DNA of 37,182 nt, taken from positions 1-37,182 of the IMG/VR virus record IMGVR_UViG_3300037882_004080. The stretch is one strand, 5' to 3'. The DNA is from a virus. The position numbers and the translations under genes were made by a program. Numbering within the stretch: position 1 is the stretch's first letter; every line of letters starts with the position of its first letter. The notes under the pieces are model-generated. The model made no database searches and was not told the origin of the DNA. It was given only the letters and a program-made list of their open reading frames with translations. Below, one piece after another: positions 31,072 through 37,182 of this stretch.

Positions 31072-32028
31072 ATGCTTTCATTAGATATTTCTCAACTCAA
31101 TACGGCTCTTGGCGATTATTGTCGTGATAATGACCAAGACCTAATCCGAAAAATGTACCTCAAACTCCCGTTTGACCGCTACAATGTTTTGGATAATGTT
31201 ACTGACGAAACGCCACTTCCGAAAATGGAAGTATCGGGCGTTGTTCGTCCAGCACAACCACAAAATTTCATCTCAGGTACTAATAATGTGAAGTTCACAA
31301 CGCGTATGATGAAAGTACGTGGTGCGGAAATCAACGTTAAATTGATTCCCAAAGAAGCAATCAATAGCTATCTTGGTAAATTCCTTAAAAAAGGAACTGA
31401 CCCTTATGATATGCCATTCATTTCGGCTATCATGGAAGACATCTTAGCTTCTGCCGCGCATGAAATCACAAAATTAGCGATTTGGAAAGGTGTCTGGAAT
31501 GCAAATGGTACATCTGCATCAGATGTGTGTGATGGCTTCTTGAAAGTAATCACAGATGCAATTGCCGCTGGCGAAATCTCTACGACGATTGGTAATATGG
31601 TCGCTACTGGTGCAATTACAGCGACAAACGTAATTGATAAAGTTGAAATGATTGTAGATGGCATCGCCGAAGAGTGGCAATCAGAACAACTGTATATGTA
31701 TGTTTCGCCTAAGATTTTCAAATGGTACAAACGTGCTTACCGTGCTATTTATGGTCAAAACCAAGATTATGCAGGTATGGAAAAAACAGGTATGATTCAG
31801 CTTGATGGCGAAGATACTTACTTGGTACGTGAAATTGGTTTATCAGGTTCTCAGCGTATTGTTTGTACACCTAAGGAAAACGCGTATATCGGTGTAGATA
31901 GCGTCAGCGACTACGGTACATTGCGTACAGAGTTATTCGAGCGTCAAATCAAATTGATGGGCGATGCGAAGTTAGGCACTAACTTCGGACAACTCGTAGA
32001 TTGTTTCGTTACCAACGACCAAGCCTAA
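31072..32028 (+). CDS. Major capsid protein (HK97-type fold)
   Basis: 318 aa. Forms the icosahedral shell. Evidence: position immediately after the protease/scaffold, size, and sequence features of HK97-type shells: N-terminal helix, a long helical segment (SAIMEDILASAAHEITKLAIWKG, about residues 120-142), YMYVSPKIFKWYKRAYR (about 209-225), and C-terminal strands ending FVTNDQA. The N-terminus is not preceded by a long delta domain, matching the use of a separate scaffold. Starts at ATG 31072. A terminator follows 8 bp after the stop. Confidence 0.85.
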   Translation: MLSLDISQLNTALGDYCRDNDQDLIRKMYLKLPFDRYNVLDNVTDETPLPKMEVSGVVRPAQPQNFISGTNNVKFTTRMMKVRGAEINVKLIPKEAINSYLGKFLKKGTDPYDMPFISAIMEDILASAAHEITKLAIWKGVWNANGTSASDVCDGFLKVITDAIAAGEISTTIGNMVATGAITATNVIDKVEMIVDGIAEEWQSEQLYMYVSPKIFKWYKRAYRAIYGQNQDYAGMEKTGMIQLDGEDTYLVREIGLSGSQRIVCTPKENAYIGVDSVSDYGTLRTELFERQIKLMGDAKLGTNFGQLVDCFVTNDQA

Positions 32029-32036
32029 CCCCAAAA

Positions 32037-32076
32037 AAGGCAATTGATAATCATCAATTATCAATTGCCTTATTTT
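32037..32076 (+). terminator. Terminator after the major capsid gene
   Basis: 15-bp perfect stem AAGGCAATTGATAAT/ATTATCAATTGCCTT, loop CATCA, then ATTTTCTT. Probably partial, as the next structural gene has no clear promoter. Confidence 0.82.
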
Positions 32077-32102
32077 CTTAATCCCAATAAATACTTATTA
32101 CA

Positions 32103-32624
32103 ATGTGTAATATAGCAGCAGCAATAACAACACCTTGTGGACCTAATCCAGCAGGTATTGCAAAAATGTGGCTCACCGCAGTAGGGAATGTACAATCATT
32201 ACCCGCAGTGACTGCCGCGACACACCAGTACGATGGCGATATTATCATGGTCGCTGGACAGTGGTTCTATGGTGTATCATTTTTAGAAACGACAGCACGT
32301 TTCAAAGAAAACATAACGGGACCCGTCGGAGGTCAATCTATTAGCCTTGTCTTAGAAATCACAGTAGCGGGTAACGAAGGCTCTAAGCGTTCTACCATTA
32401 ACGGAATGTTAGGTGGTCGTTATATCGCCGTTGTTCAATACGTAGATGGTCGTTATGCAGTATTAGGCTCTAAGACAACGCCAGTGAGATTGGAAAAAGC
32501 AGACTACGATACAGGCGTACAAGAAGGAAATGACATCAATGGTTTCAAATTGGAACTCAAAGGGTCACAAGCGCAATACGCGCCATTCTGGTCAGGCTCT
32601 AATGCACCAGCTATCTTAAATTAA
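32103..32624 (+). CDS. Putative major tail tube protein
   Basis: 173 aa. N-terminus MCNIAAAITTPCGPNPAGIAKMWLTAVGN and C-terminal NDINGFKLELKGSQAQYAPFW resemble tail tube proteins of Bacteroidota phages, which share a GGxxxxW start and a D-x-NGF/Y...G...AP end. The middle (GGRYIAVVQYVDGRYAVLGS, about 103-122) suits a beta-barrel. A structural protein expressed at high level would also explain the gene's place after the capsid terminator. Alternative: head decoration or connector protein. Confidence 0.5.
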   Translation: MCNIAAAITTPCGPNPAGIAKMWLTAVGNVQSLPAVTAATHQYDGDIIMVAGQWFYGVSFLETTARFKENITGPVGGQSISLVLEITVAGNEGSKRSTINGMLGGRYIAVVQYVDGRYAVLGSKTTPVRLEKADYDTGVQEGNDINGFKLELKGSQAQYAPFWSGSNAPAILN

Positions 32625-32657
32625 TCTTATTTATTCACAGTCTAAAAATTTTCAGAC

Positions 32658-32879
32658 ATGAAATTTTGCGAAAATTCTAAACTCAAAAAGTTTAAGCTAG
32701 CAGATGGTATTCCGATAAAGCACAATGTTCTCAAAGCAGGGCAAAAGCGATATGACCTTTGCGAAATCACAGATGCAGAAGCCGCGGAATTGCACCAAAT
32801 GGGCAATTCGCAAGTTATACCTGTTGCGAAAGCAGATGCAGCTGAACCTGCAAATGTAGTTGTAACCCCAAAAAAGTAA
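32658..32879 (+). CDS. Small hypothetical protein, 73 aa
   Basis: ATG 32658. MKFCENSKLKKFKLADGIPI, then AGQKRYDLCEITDAEAAELHQMG, with an Ala/Val/Pro-rich end (VVVTPKK). The KRYDL...ITDAEAAEL pattern resembles small head-tail joining proteins, but too weakly to name. Last gene before a terminator and the insertion sequence. Confidence 0.6.
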   Translation: MKFCENSKLKKFKLADGIPIKHNVLKAGQKRYDLCEITDAEAAELHQMGNSQVIPVAKADAAEPANVVVTPKK

Positions 32880-32911
32880 AAAGTTGTCTCATTTTTTGTT
32901 ACTCAGGTTTT

Positions 32912-32942
32912 CCGTCTAGCTTTCGGGCTAGACGGTTTTTTT
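32912..32942 (+). terminator. Rho-independent terminator left of the insertion sequence
   Basis: CCGTCTAGC/GCTAGACGG (32912-32920, 32927-32935) followed by seven Ts. The IS landed 33 bp beyond it. Confidence 0.88.
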
Positions 32943-33023
32943 ACAAAACCAAGAAACAAAAGCCTTAATTATCTTAATTATTTGAGTGCGTGACATATTT
33001 GGGGGATTATAATATAAAAAAAG

Positions 33024-33052
33024 TTGAGTTTTAAGTAAAAATAGTAACTTTG
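33024..33052 (+). promoter_or_regulatory. Promoter of the IS transposase
   Basis: TTG at 33024-33026 and TAACTTTG at 33045-33052, spacer 18 bp, slightly short of the canonical form. Confidence 0.6.
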
Positions 33053-33088
33053 GATTTTCGACATTCAATAACTACAACTTAAAACTCG

Positions 33089-34663
33089 ATGCAAAGTACA
33101 ACAGAAACTTTACTTGGCGCAAAATTGCAAGAAGAATTTTCAAAATTATTACAGTATAGCGATAGTTGCATTGCATCAATGAGGGCTACGCATGAGGTAG
33201 AAAAGGGTCTTTTATGCTCTCTTTTGCGTATCGGCAAACTACTTTTAGTAACGATTATCAATGCTCAAATAGCGTCATTAGGGAGTCGAAAAGTAGCCCC
33301 TATTGAGGATGAATTAGTAGAAAGCAAAGGTGTTTCAAGTCGAGATTATCTAAGTATTTTTGGCAAAATAAGCTTTATACGTCCTAGTTTTTGGAGCAAA
33401 TTACGGGGTAAAATGTACCTTACAGATGAAGTATTAGAGCTTCCGAAGGGTCAAATGTCGTATGTTTTACAAGAGCTTTTACTAGAAAATGGCTCAGAAA
33501 GTGATTATACGGAGAGCGTTAGAGTTATCAATACGCTTTTAGCATTGAACATAAGTGCAAAGAGTTCTGAACGCAACATGAGTGAATTGGGCTGTTTGGT
33601 GGATGATTTCTATGCTGAATTTCCCGTTGAAAAAGAATGCCGCCCTGTTTGTTTTAGTGCCTCTTTTGATGGTAAAGGCGTTCCCAAAATCAAGGAAAAA
33701 GTCAAGGAAAAAGTTAAAAACAAGGCAAAACCGAAGGGGTCAAAAATAGCCACTAAATCCGTTAGCGATGATAGTGTTTGCCCTAATCCGACGAATGATA
33801 ATCCGAAAAAACGCTTAGGAAAGGGAGAGAAACGTAATGTCATGCAAATGGCTACGGTCAGTGTTAGCTCGTCTTTTACACCCAAGATTAGGACGAAGGA
33901 AAGTATAATTAAATCGTTGATATACAGTCCATTAAGTAAAATAAAGAAGGAAGAAAGTGCTGTGAAAGAGAGCGAAAAAAAACCAATTTTGGAAAAAAAA
34001 ATGAATGATAATCGTTGGCATCAAGGGATACATCGTCGCGCTTTTTTAGCCGACCAACACAAAGCGGTGGATTATGGAATTAAAAATATTGCTGACCGAA
34101 TGTGCCATCCAGATAGCCGTTTTGTCGTTCCGATTGACGCAGGAATTGGCTTGGAAGACAAGGTCTTAGAAAGTGTTAAAAAATACAAATTAGAGGCGCA
34201 TTTTGATGGCATTATTTTGGACATTATCCATGTCAGCGAATATGTATGGCTCGTTGCTAACGCCATTCATGGAGAAAAATCAAAAGAAAAATTCCCCTTC
34301 GTTGAAAAAATGTTGGACGATTTATTGGACTCTAAAACGAAACAAGTAATCGAGCAAATCAAACAAGTGCTACAAACTAAAAAGTGGAGTGAACATAAAC
34401 AAAAACAAATCCAAAAAACGATTACTTATTTTGAAAACCATCAGCACAAAATGGACTACAAAAAATTTATAGAAAAAGGCTACCCTGTGAGCTCTGCATT
34501 AGTTGAAGCAGCCTGCGGGCATTTAGTCAAAGAACGAATGGAACAAACGGGGATGCGCTGGTCGTCACAAGGCGCTCAAGATGTGCTCGACGCAAGAGCT
34601 GTCAAACAAAATCAACATACTAATAAATTTATGGACTTTGTCAGACAACGTAATAATAAATGA
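33089..34663 (+). CDS. ISKra4-family transposase
   Basis: 524 aa. DDE transposase. Landmarks: SFDGKGVP with D194, ILDIIHVSEYVW with D378, and the family-specific C-terminus YPVSSALVEAACGHLVKERM with E473, then TGMRWSSQGAQDVLDARA. A Lys-rich linker (residues about 200-225 and 290-305) interrupts the middle, longer than in many relatives. No frameshift or stop is seen, so the enzyme is probably active. Start ATG 33089, 36 bp after its promoter. Confidence 0.92.
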   Translation: MQSTTETLLGAKLQEEFSKLLQYSDSCIASMRATHEVEKGLLCSLLRIGKLLLVTIINAQIASLGSRKVAPIEDELVESKGVSSRDYLSIFGKISFIRPSFWSKLRGKMYLTDEVLELPKGQMSYVLQELLLENGSESDYTESVRVINTLLALNISAKSSERNMSELGCLVDDFYAEFPVEKECRPVCFSASFDGKGVPKIKEKVKEKVKNKAKPKGSKIATKSVSDDSVCPNPTNDNPKKRLGKGEKRNVMQMATVSVSSSFTPKIRTKESIIKSLIYSPLSKIKKEESAVKESEKKPILEKKMNDNRWHQGIHRRAFLADQHKAVDYGIKNIADRMCHPDSRFVVPIDAGIGLEDKVLESVKKYKLEAHFDGIILDIIHVSEYVWLVANAIHGEKSKEKFPFVEKMLDDLLDSKTKQVIEQIKQVLQTKKWSEHKQKQIQKTITYFENHQHKMDYKKFIEKGYPVSSALVEAACGHLVKERMEQTGMRWSSQGAQDVLDARAVKQNQHTNKFMDFVRQRNNK

Positions 34664-34743
34664 AACAAAACAACAACGTTATATGGGGATTCCCCAAATA
34701 TGTCACGCACTCTAATTATTTTAATTACCTTAATTTACAATAA

Positions 34744-35718
34744 ATGCTTACCCGCGACATCGCCACACTAAAAGAACACGTTTCTATTAATCGAAATACC
34801 GACTGGGTTTCGATTAAACCTTTCGTGAAAGATGCCGAACAAAACTTTATCATCCCAAATCTTGGCGACGATCAATATGACGCACTACTTAATGCGCTCG
34901 CCAACACGCCAACACAAGCACAACTAGACCTTATTTATAAAGTCCAACAAGCTACCGCGCACTGGACCCTTTTCGATGCCATTCCTCAGCTCAATTCCTT
35001 TGTCTCAAACATGGGCGTACAGCAAGCCGAATCATCAGACGGTACTTCTAAGCCCGCTCCTATGTGGCAAGTCCGCGACCTTCGCGCTTCGCATTACAAT
35101 CTTGCAGTAAAATACACCGAACAATTACTCAAATTCCTACAAGAAAATAAGGCAGATTACCCACTTTGGGTAGCCTCGCCAGCCTATACCGAATACAACG
35201 ATTTATTAGTTCGCAACAGCACCGAACTATCCAAATATCTAAACACTGGCGATTCTATACTCACAATGGTCGCCATCAAACCTTATATTTACCAAGCGGA
35301 ATTTGATTACATCGCGCCTTGTATCTCAACGGAGCTACTTGCCGAAATCAAAACGCAACGCTCTCAGAGCAACCTTAACTCCCAAAATGCAAAACTGCTG
35401 CCCCTCGCTCAACGGGCGTTGGCGGCAGCGGCTTTTGCCGAAGCAATCGTATTTTTGCCCGATGTGCTAACCAATGGAGTGCTTACGCTTAATCCTTACG
35501 GCAACGTCCAAGCTCCCGACCGCGATACAGATATGCGCTTCGCCAAAAAAGTAACCGCAGCTGAATTATCCAGGGAAAAAGCACTCGCTGATTTGAAGCA
35601 ATATTTGCATCAAAATATCACAAGCTACCCAACTTATGCTAATTCGAGTAGCTACAATAACAAACAACCTCATTTTAATCTCTTTGAAAATACCAGCGAT
35701 GGTGCTTTCATGGTCTAA
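34744..35718 (+). CDS. Putative head-tail connector-type protein with an internal duplication
   Basis: 324 aa. Two similar halves: IKPFVKDAEQNFIIPNLG (about residues 24-41) against IKPYIYQAEFDYIAPCIS (about 179-196), each followed by a helical segment and an Ala-rich helix (KVQQATAHWTLFDAIP; LAQRALAAAAFAEAIVFLP). Helical proteins of this sort occur downstream of capsid genes in Bacteroidota phages and probably belong to the neck, but I cannot name the family safely. It starts 23 bp after the right-hand IS target duplication, so the IS separated it from its former promoter. Confidence 0.65.
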   Translation: MLTRDIATLKEHVSINRNTDWVSIKPFVKDAEQNFIIPNLGDDQYDALLNALANTPTQAQLDLIYKVQQATAHWTLFDAIPQLNSFVSNMGVQQAESSDGTSKPAPMWQVRDLRASHYNLAVKYTEQLLKFLQENKADYPLWVASPAYTEYNDLLVRNSTELSKYLNTGDSILTMVAIKPYIYQAEFDYIAPCISTELLAEIKTQRSQSNLNSQNAKLLPLAQRALAAAAFAEAIVFLPDVLTNGVLTLNPYGNVQAPDRDTDMRFAKKVTAAELSREKALADLKQYLHQNITSYPTYANSSSYNNKQPHFNLFENTSDGAFMV

Positions 35719-35729
35719 AAATACTTATT

Positions 35730-35993
35730 ATGCCTTCATTTGTAATAGAAAACTATACCGCAAAATCTTGGCGTGTGGTTGATTATAGAGACCCTAGCGG
35801 TGTGCCTGAAATGATTATTTCTCCAAAAAACCTCTACCGATTGAAAACGATAGGGGATAGGGCGATTCGCATAGAAACGATAGAGGGAAGACTTGTCATT
35901 GAGCTAACAGAAGAACTCTTGACACTACTCGGTTGGAATCCTACCGACCACGAAAACAATACTAACATGCTTTCTAAAATCATTTTTGAGTAA
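35730..35993 (+). CDS. Small hypothetical protein, 87 aa
   Basis: ATG 35730, 11 bp after the preceding gene. Beta-rich N-terminal two thirds (FVIENYTAKSWRVVDYRD, AIRIETIEGRLVIELTEE), then a short helix. Its stop overlaps the next start (TAATG). Small beta proteins here are often neck or decoration components; unproven. Confidence 0.65.
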   Translation: MPSFVIENYTAKSWRVVDYRDPSGVPEMIISPKNLYRLKTIGDRAIRIETIEGRLVIELTEELLTLLGWNPTDHENNTNMLSKIIFE

Positions 35994-36259
35994 TGCAGAC
36001 AATATACCTTAATTTATTAGAATACGTCAAACGGCAAGGGATTGGAATAATGGCTCTATGCGCCATGACATTTGCTTTTTGGACGCTCATGCAACAGATG
36101 AAATCTGAAATGCAGCTACAAATTAATGAACTAAGCGTCAAGCTCGACCAAGCTAACCAACGTTTCATCTCACACCTCGAGGGCGACTGCAAACGCCTAA
36201 CCGAAACCATAGAAAATTGTGGCTGCGACCCGCCAGCCAGAGCAAGAAATAAAAATTAA
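35993..36259 (+). CDS. Small membrane protein with a coiled coil, 88 aa
   Basis: One transmembrane helix at about residues 16-33 (IGIMALCAMTFAFWTLM) followed by a coiled coil (EMQLQINELSVKLDQANQRF) and a Cys-containing C-terminus (ENCGCDPPA). N-in, C-out is likely from the charge pattern. Such proteins are candidates for holin-like or spanin-like functions. Translationally coupled to the previous gene. Followed by a terminator. Confidence 0.6.
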   Translation: MQTIYLNLLEYVKRQGIGIMALCAMTFAFWTLMQQMKSEMQLQINELSVKLDQANQRFISHLEGDCKRLTETIENCGCDPPARARNKN

Positions 36260-36267
36260 TTGTGCTT

Positions 36268-36302
36268 ATACACCTTCCTGCAAAGTGAGGTGTATTTTTT
36301 TT
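36268..36302 (+). terminator. Rho-independent terminator
   Basis: ATACACCT/AGGTGTAT (36268-36275, 36288-36295) with a 12-nt loop and a run of Ts. Confidence 0.85.
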
Positions 36303-36389
36303 GGGCAAAATTTGGCATCAAAGATTTAGCAAAGGCTGCCGAGCAGCTATAAGACATTCCAAGTTTAGTGGAATTAAATTAACATCATT

Positions 36390-36421
36390 AAGCCAGCTTC
36401 TTTTGAAGTTGGCTTTTTTTA
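36390..36421 (+). terminator. Second terminator in the 36260-36622 gap
   Basis: AAGCCAGCTTC/GAAGTTGGCTT (36390-36400, 36405-36415), loop TTTT, T-run to 36420. Two terminators in a row isolate the antirepressor unit from late transcription. The rest of this gap holds the promoter and leader below. Confidence 0.85.
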
Positions 36422-36475
36422 TTTATACCTATCATTTTCAGCTTAATATACATAAAATAAATATGTATTTTAATA

Positions 36476-36507
36476 TTTGCATTATATAAATAACTGATTT
36501 ATCTTTG
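36476..36507 (+). promoter_or_regulatory. Bacteroidota-type promoter of the antirepressor
   Basis: TTTG at 36476-36479 and TATCTTTG at 36500-36507, spacer 20 bp. Its initiation point lies over 100 nt before the start codon. Confidence 0.87.
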
Positions 36508-36607
36508 TGGCGATAATTAGCAACATCCACATTTAGCTATTTCAAAGAAATTTGAGCCTCGTTGAGAGTAAGGGAGTGGATGCCCAAACTTTTGATGGGG
36601 CTTTTTT
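36508..36607 (+). promoter_or_regulatory. Structured 5' leader of the antirepressor mRNA (candidate attenuator)
   Basis: CATCCAC (36524-36530) pairs perfectly with GTGGATG (36576-36582), closing a domain with two small internal hairpins (TTTC-AAA-GAAA and CTC-GTT-GAG). The 3' strand of that stem shares its last G with GCCC (36582-36585), which can pair with GGGC (36598-36601) followed by six Ts, a weak intrinsic terminator. Competing folds of this type are typical of attenuators or riboswitches. Confidence 0.45.
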
Positions 36608-36622
36608 AATGTATTTTATAAA

Positions 36623-37132
36623 ATGAATTATTTATTAAATTTTAATGAGGTAGAAGTTAATTTCCCTACCGATGAAAAAGGAACTATTTACGTGCCCGTA
36701 AAACCTATTTGTGAGGTGCTTGGAATTAATCATGACACGCAACTTAATTCAATGAAATCGCACCCAATTTTAGGTTCAGTTACCGCTCTCAGGGCGGCAA
36801 CTGGAGCAGATGGTAAGGAGTATCAAATGGTGTGTTTGCCACTAAAATATGCCTTGGCTTGGTTACTCGGTATTGATAGCCGCAATGTGAAACCCGAAGC
36901 GCAAGAAGCTGTAATGAAATACCAGGTCCTTTGTTATGATACCATATATGATAAGTTTTTTTTAGAGCCAGAACGCCAAAAAGAAAAATTGATTTTGATA
37001 CTTCAAAAAGAAAATCAAATCGCCACACTGGAACAACAACGAAAAGATTTGTCTTTGCTGATTTCTCAAGAAAAGAAAAACTTAGAAGAATTTAAAAATT
37101 CGGACGTTAATCAACTCAAATTAGATGTTTAA
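36623..37132 (+). CDS. Phage antirepressor with P22_AR_N domain
   Basis: 169 aa. Antirepressors bind and inactivate a phage repressor. The N-terminal P22_AR_N domain is clear: GTIYVPVKPICEVLGINHDTQ (residues about 20-40), GADGKEYQMVCLPLKYALAWL (about 61-81), GIDSRNVKPEAQEAVMKYQ (about 83-101). The C-terminal half is a coiled coil (KENQIATLEQQRKDL) in place of an ORF6C or KilA-type second domain. It has its own promoter and a long leader, and two terminators shield it from upstream late transcription. Since the repressor at 19809 lacks a self-cleavage domain, this protein could be the induction trigger. Confidence 0.88.
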   Translation: MNYLLNFNEVEVNFPTDEKGTIYVPVKPICEVLGINHDTQLNSMKSHPILGSVTALRAATGADGKEYQMVCLPLKYALAWLLGIDSRNVKPEAQEAVMKYQVLCYDTIYDKFFLEPERQKEKLILILQKENQIATLEQQRKDLSLLISQEKKNLEEFKNSDVNQLKLDV

Positions 37133-37182
37133 ATTTTTTTCAAAAATAATTCAAAAAAAATTTGACTTTCTCAAAAACATTA

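Larger units (their letters stand above)
32984..34712 (+). mobile_element. Complete ISKra4-family insertion sequence, 1,729 bp
   Basis: Both ends carry the perfect 21-bp inverted repeat beginning GAGTGCGTGACATATTTGG (32984-33004 and 34692-34712). Flanking 9-bp direct repeats TAATTATTT (32975-32983 and 34713-34721) are the target duplication, so the copy transposed here and has not been rearranged. It contains one transposase gene in the same direction as the phage genes and its own promoter. It sits between two late genes just after a terminator, so it splits an operon but breaks no reading frame. Confidence 0.95.

Noticed and set aside
36301-36489. 62-aa frame before the antirepressor promoter
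   Set aside because: Starts inside one terminator's T-run, crosses a second terminator and has no ribosome site.

Overview
This window looks like most of a temperate tailed-phage genome (siphovirus-like, HK97-type head) from a Bacteroidota host. Three lines of sequence evidence point to the host group. Four promoters match the Bacteroidota form TTTG-N20-TAnnTTTG (2581, 17251, 20238, 36476). Most genes have A-rich leaders without a Shine-Dalgarno site. The integrase is of the Bacteroidota type, with a K-H pair in place of R-H. No ribosomal, metabolic or other host gene is visible. The only clear passenger is one complete insertion sequence.

Layout. 1-2523: C-terminal part of a tape measure protein, cut by the window edge. 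2639-10651: a 178-aa protein, an HU-like protein, an N-acetylmuramoyl-L-alanine amidase, two large tail proteins, a secreted/membrane protein that may act in lysis, a repeat-rich tail fibre and a coiled-coil protein. 10665-16035: small and large terminase, portal, small genes, a possible neck protein and a possible tail-assembly protein. 16286-18210: DNA adenine methylase, HicA/HicB toxin-antitoxin and a 51-aa gene. 18270-20480: lysogeny switch with integrase (minus strand), a candidate attP, repressor (minus strand), a palindromic operator and a Cro-like gene. 20638-20782: a candidate structured RNA. 20922-26977: early genes, namely a four-segment membrane/coiled-coil protein, a run of small genes and a primase-helicase of about 1,114 aa. 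27051-27371: a dense repeat array that may be the replication origin. 27429-29613: small accessory genes, including an Api92/YubB-like gene. 29736-36259: head protease/scaffold, major capsid protein, likely tail tube, an ISKra4-like insertion with 9-bp target duplications, and connector-type genes. 36623-37132: P22-type antirepressor behind a long structured leader.

The late genes lie at both ends of the window, while integrase and attP are in the middle. The simplest reading is a circular (or circularly permuted) map in which the late block runs 29736 -> window end -> 1 -> 16035, with the start of the tape measure gene just outside the window. An ordinary integrated prophage would have been split at the att site.

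The strongest signals beyond ordinary annotation are: (1) five copies of a phage-specific promoter-like module, TTGTCCTTGTCCA plus a CTTTG box at fixed spacing, in front of five + strand genes or gene blocks, distinct from the host-type promoters of the early, lysogeny and accessory genes; (2) the repeat array after the primase; (3) a symmetrical attP with arm repeats around a tRNA-like core; (4) a tRNA-like, possibly pseudoknotted small RNA between cro and the early genes; (5) a structured leader upstream of the antirepressor; (6) two promoters placed so close to ATG that the mRNAs should be leaderless; (7) two strong Shine-Dalgarno sites, unusual for Bacteroidota.
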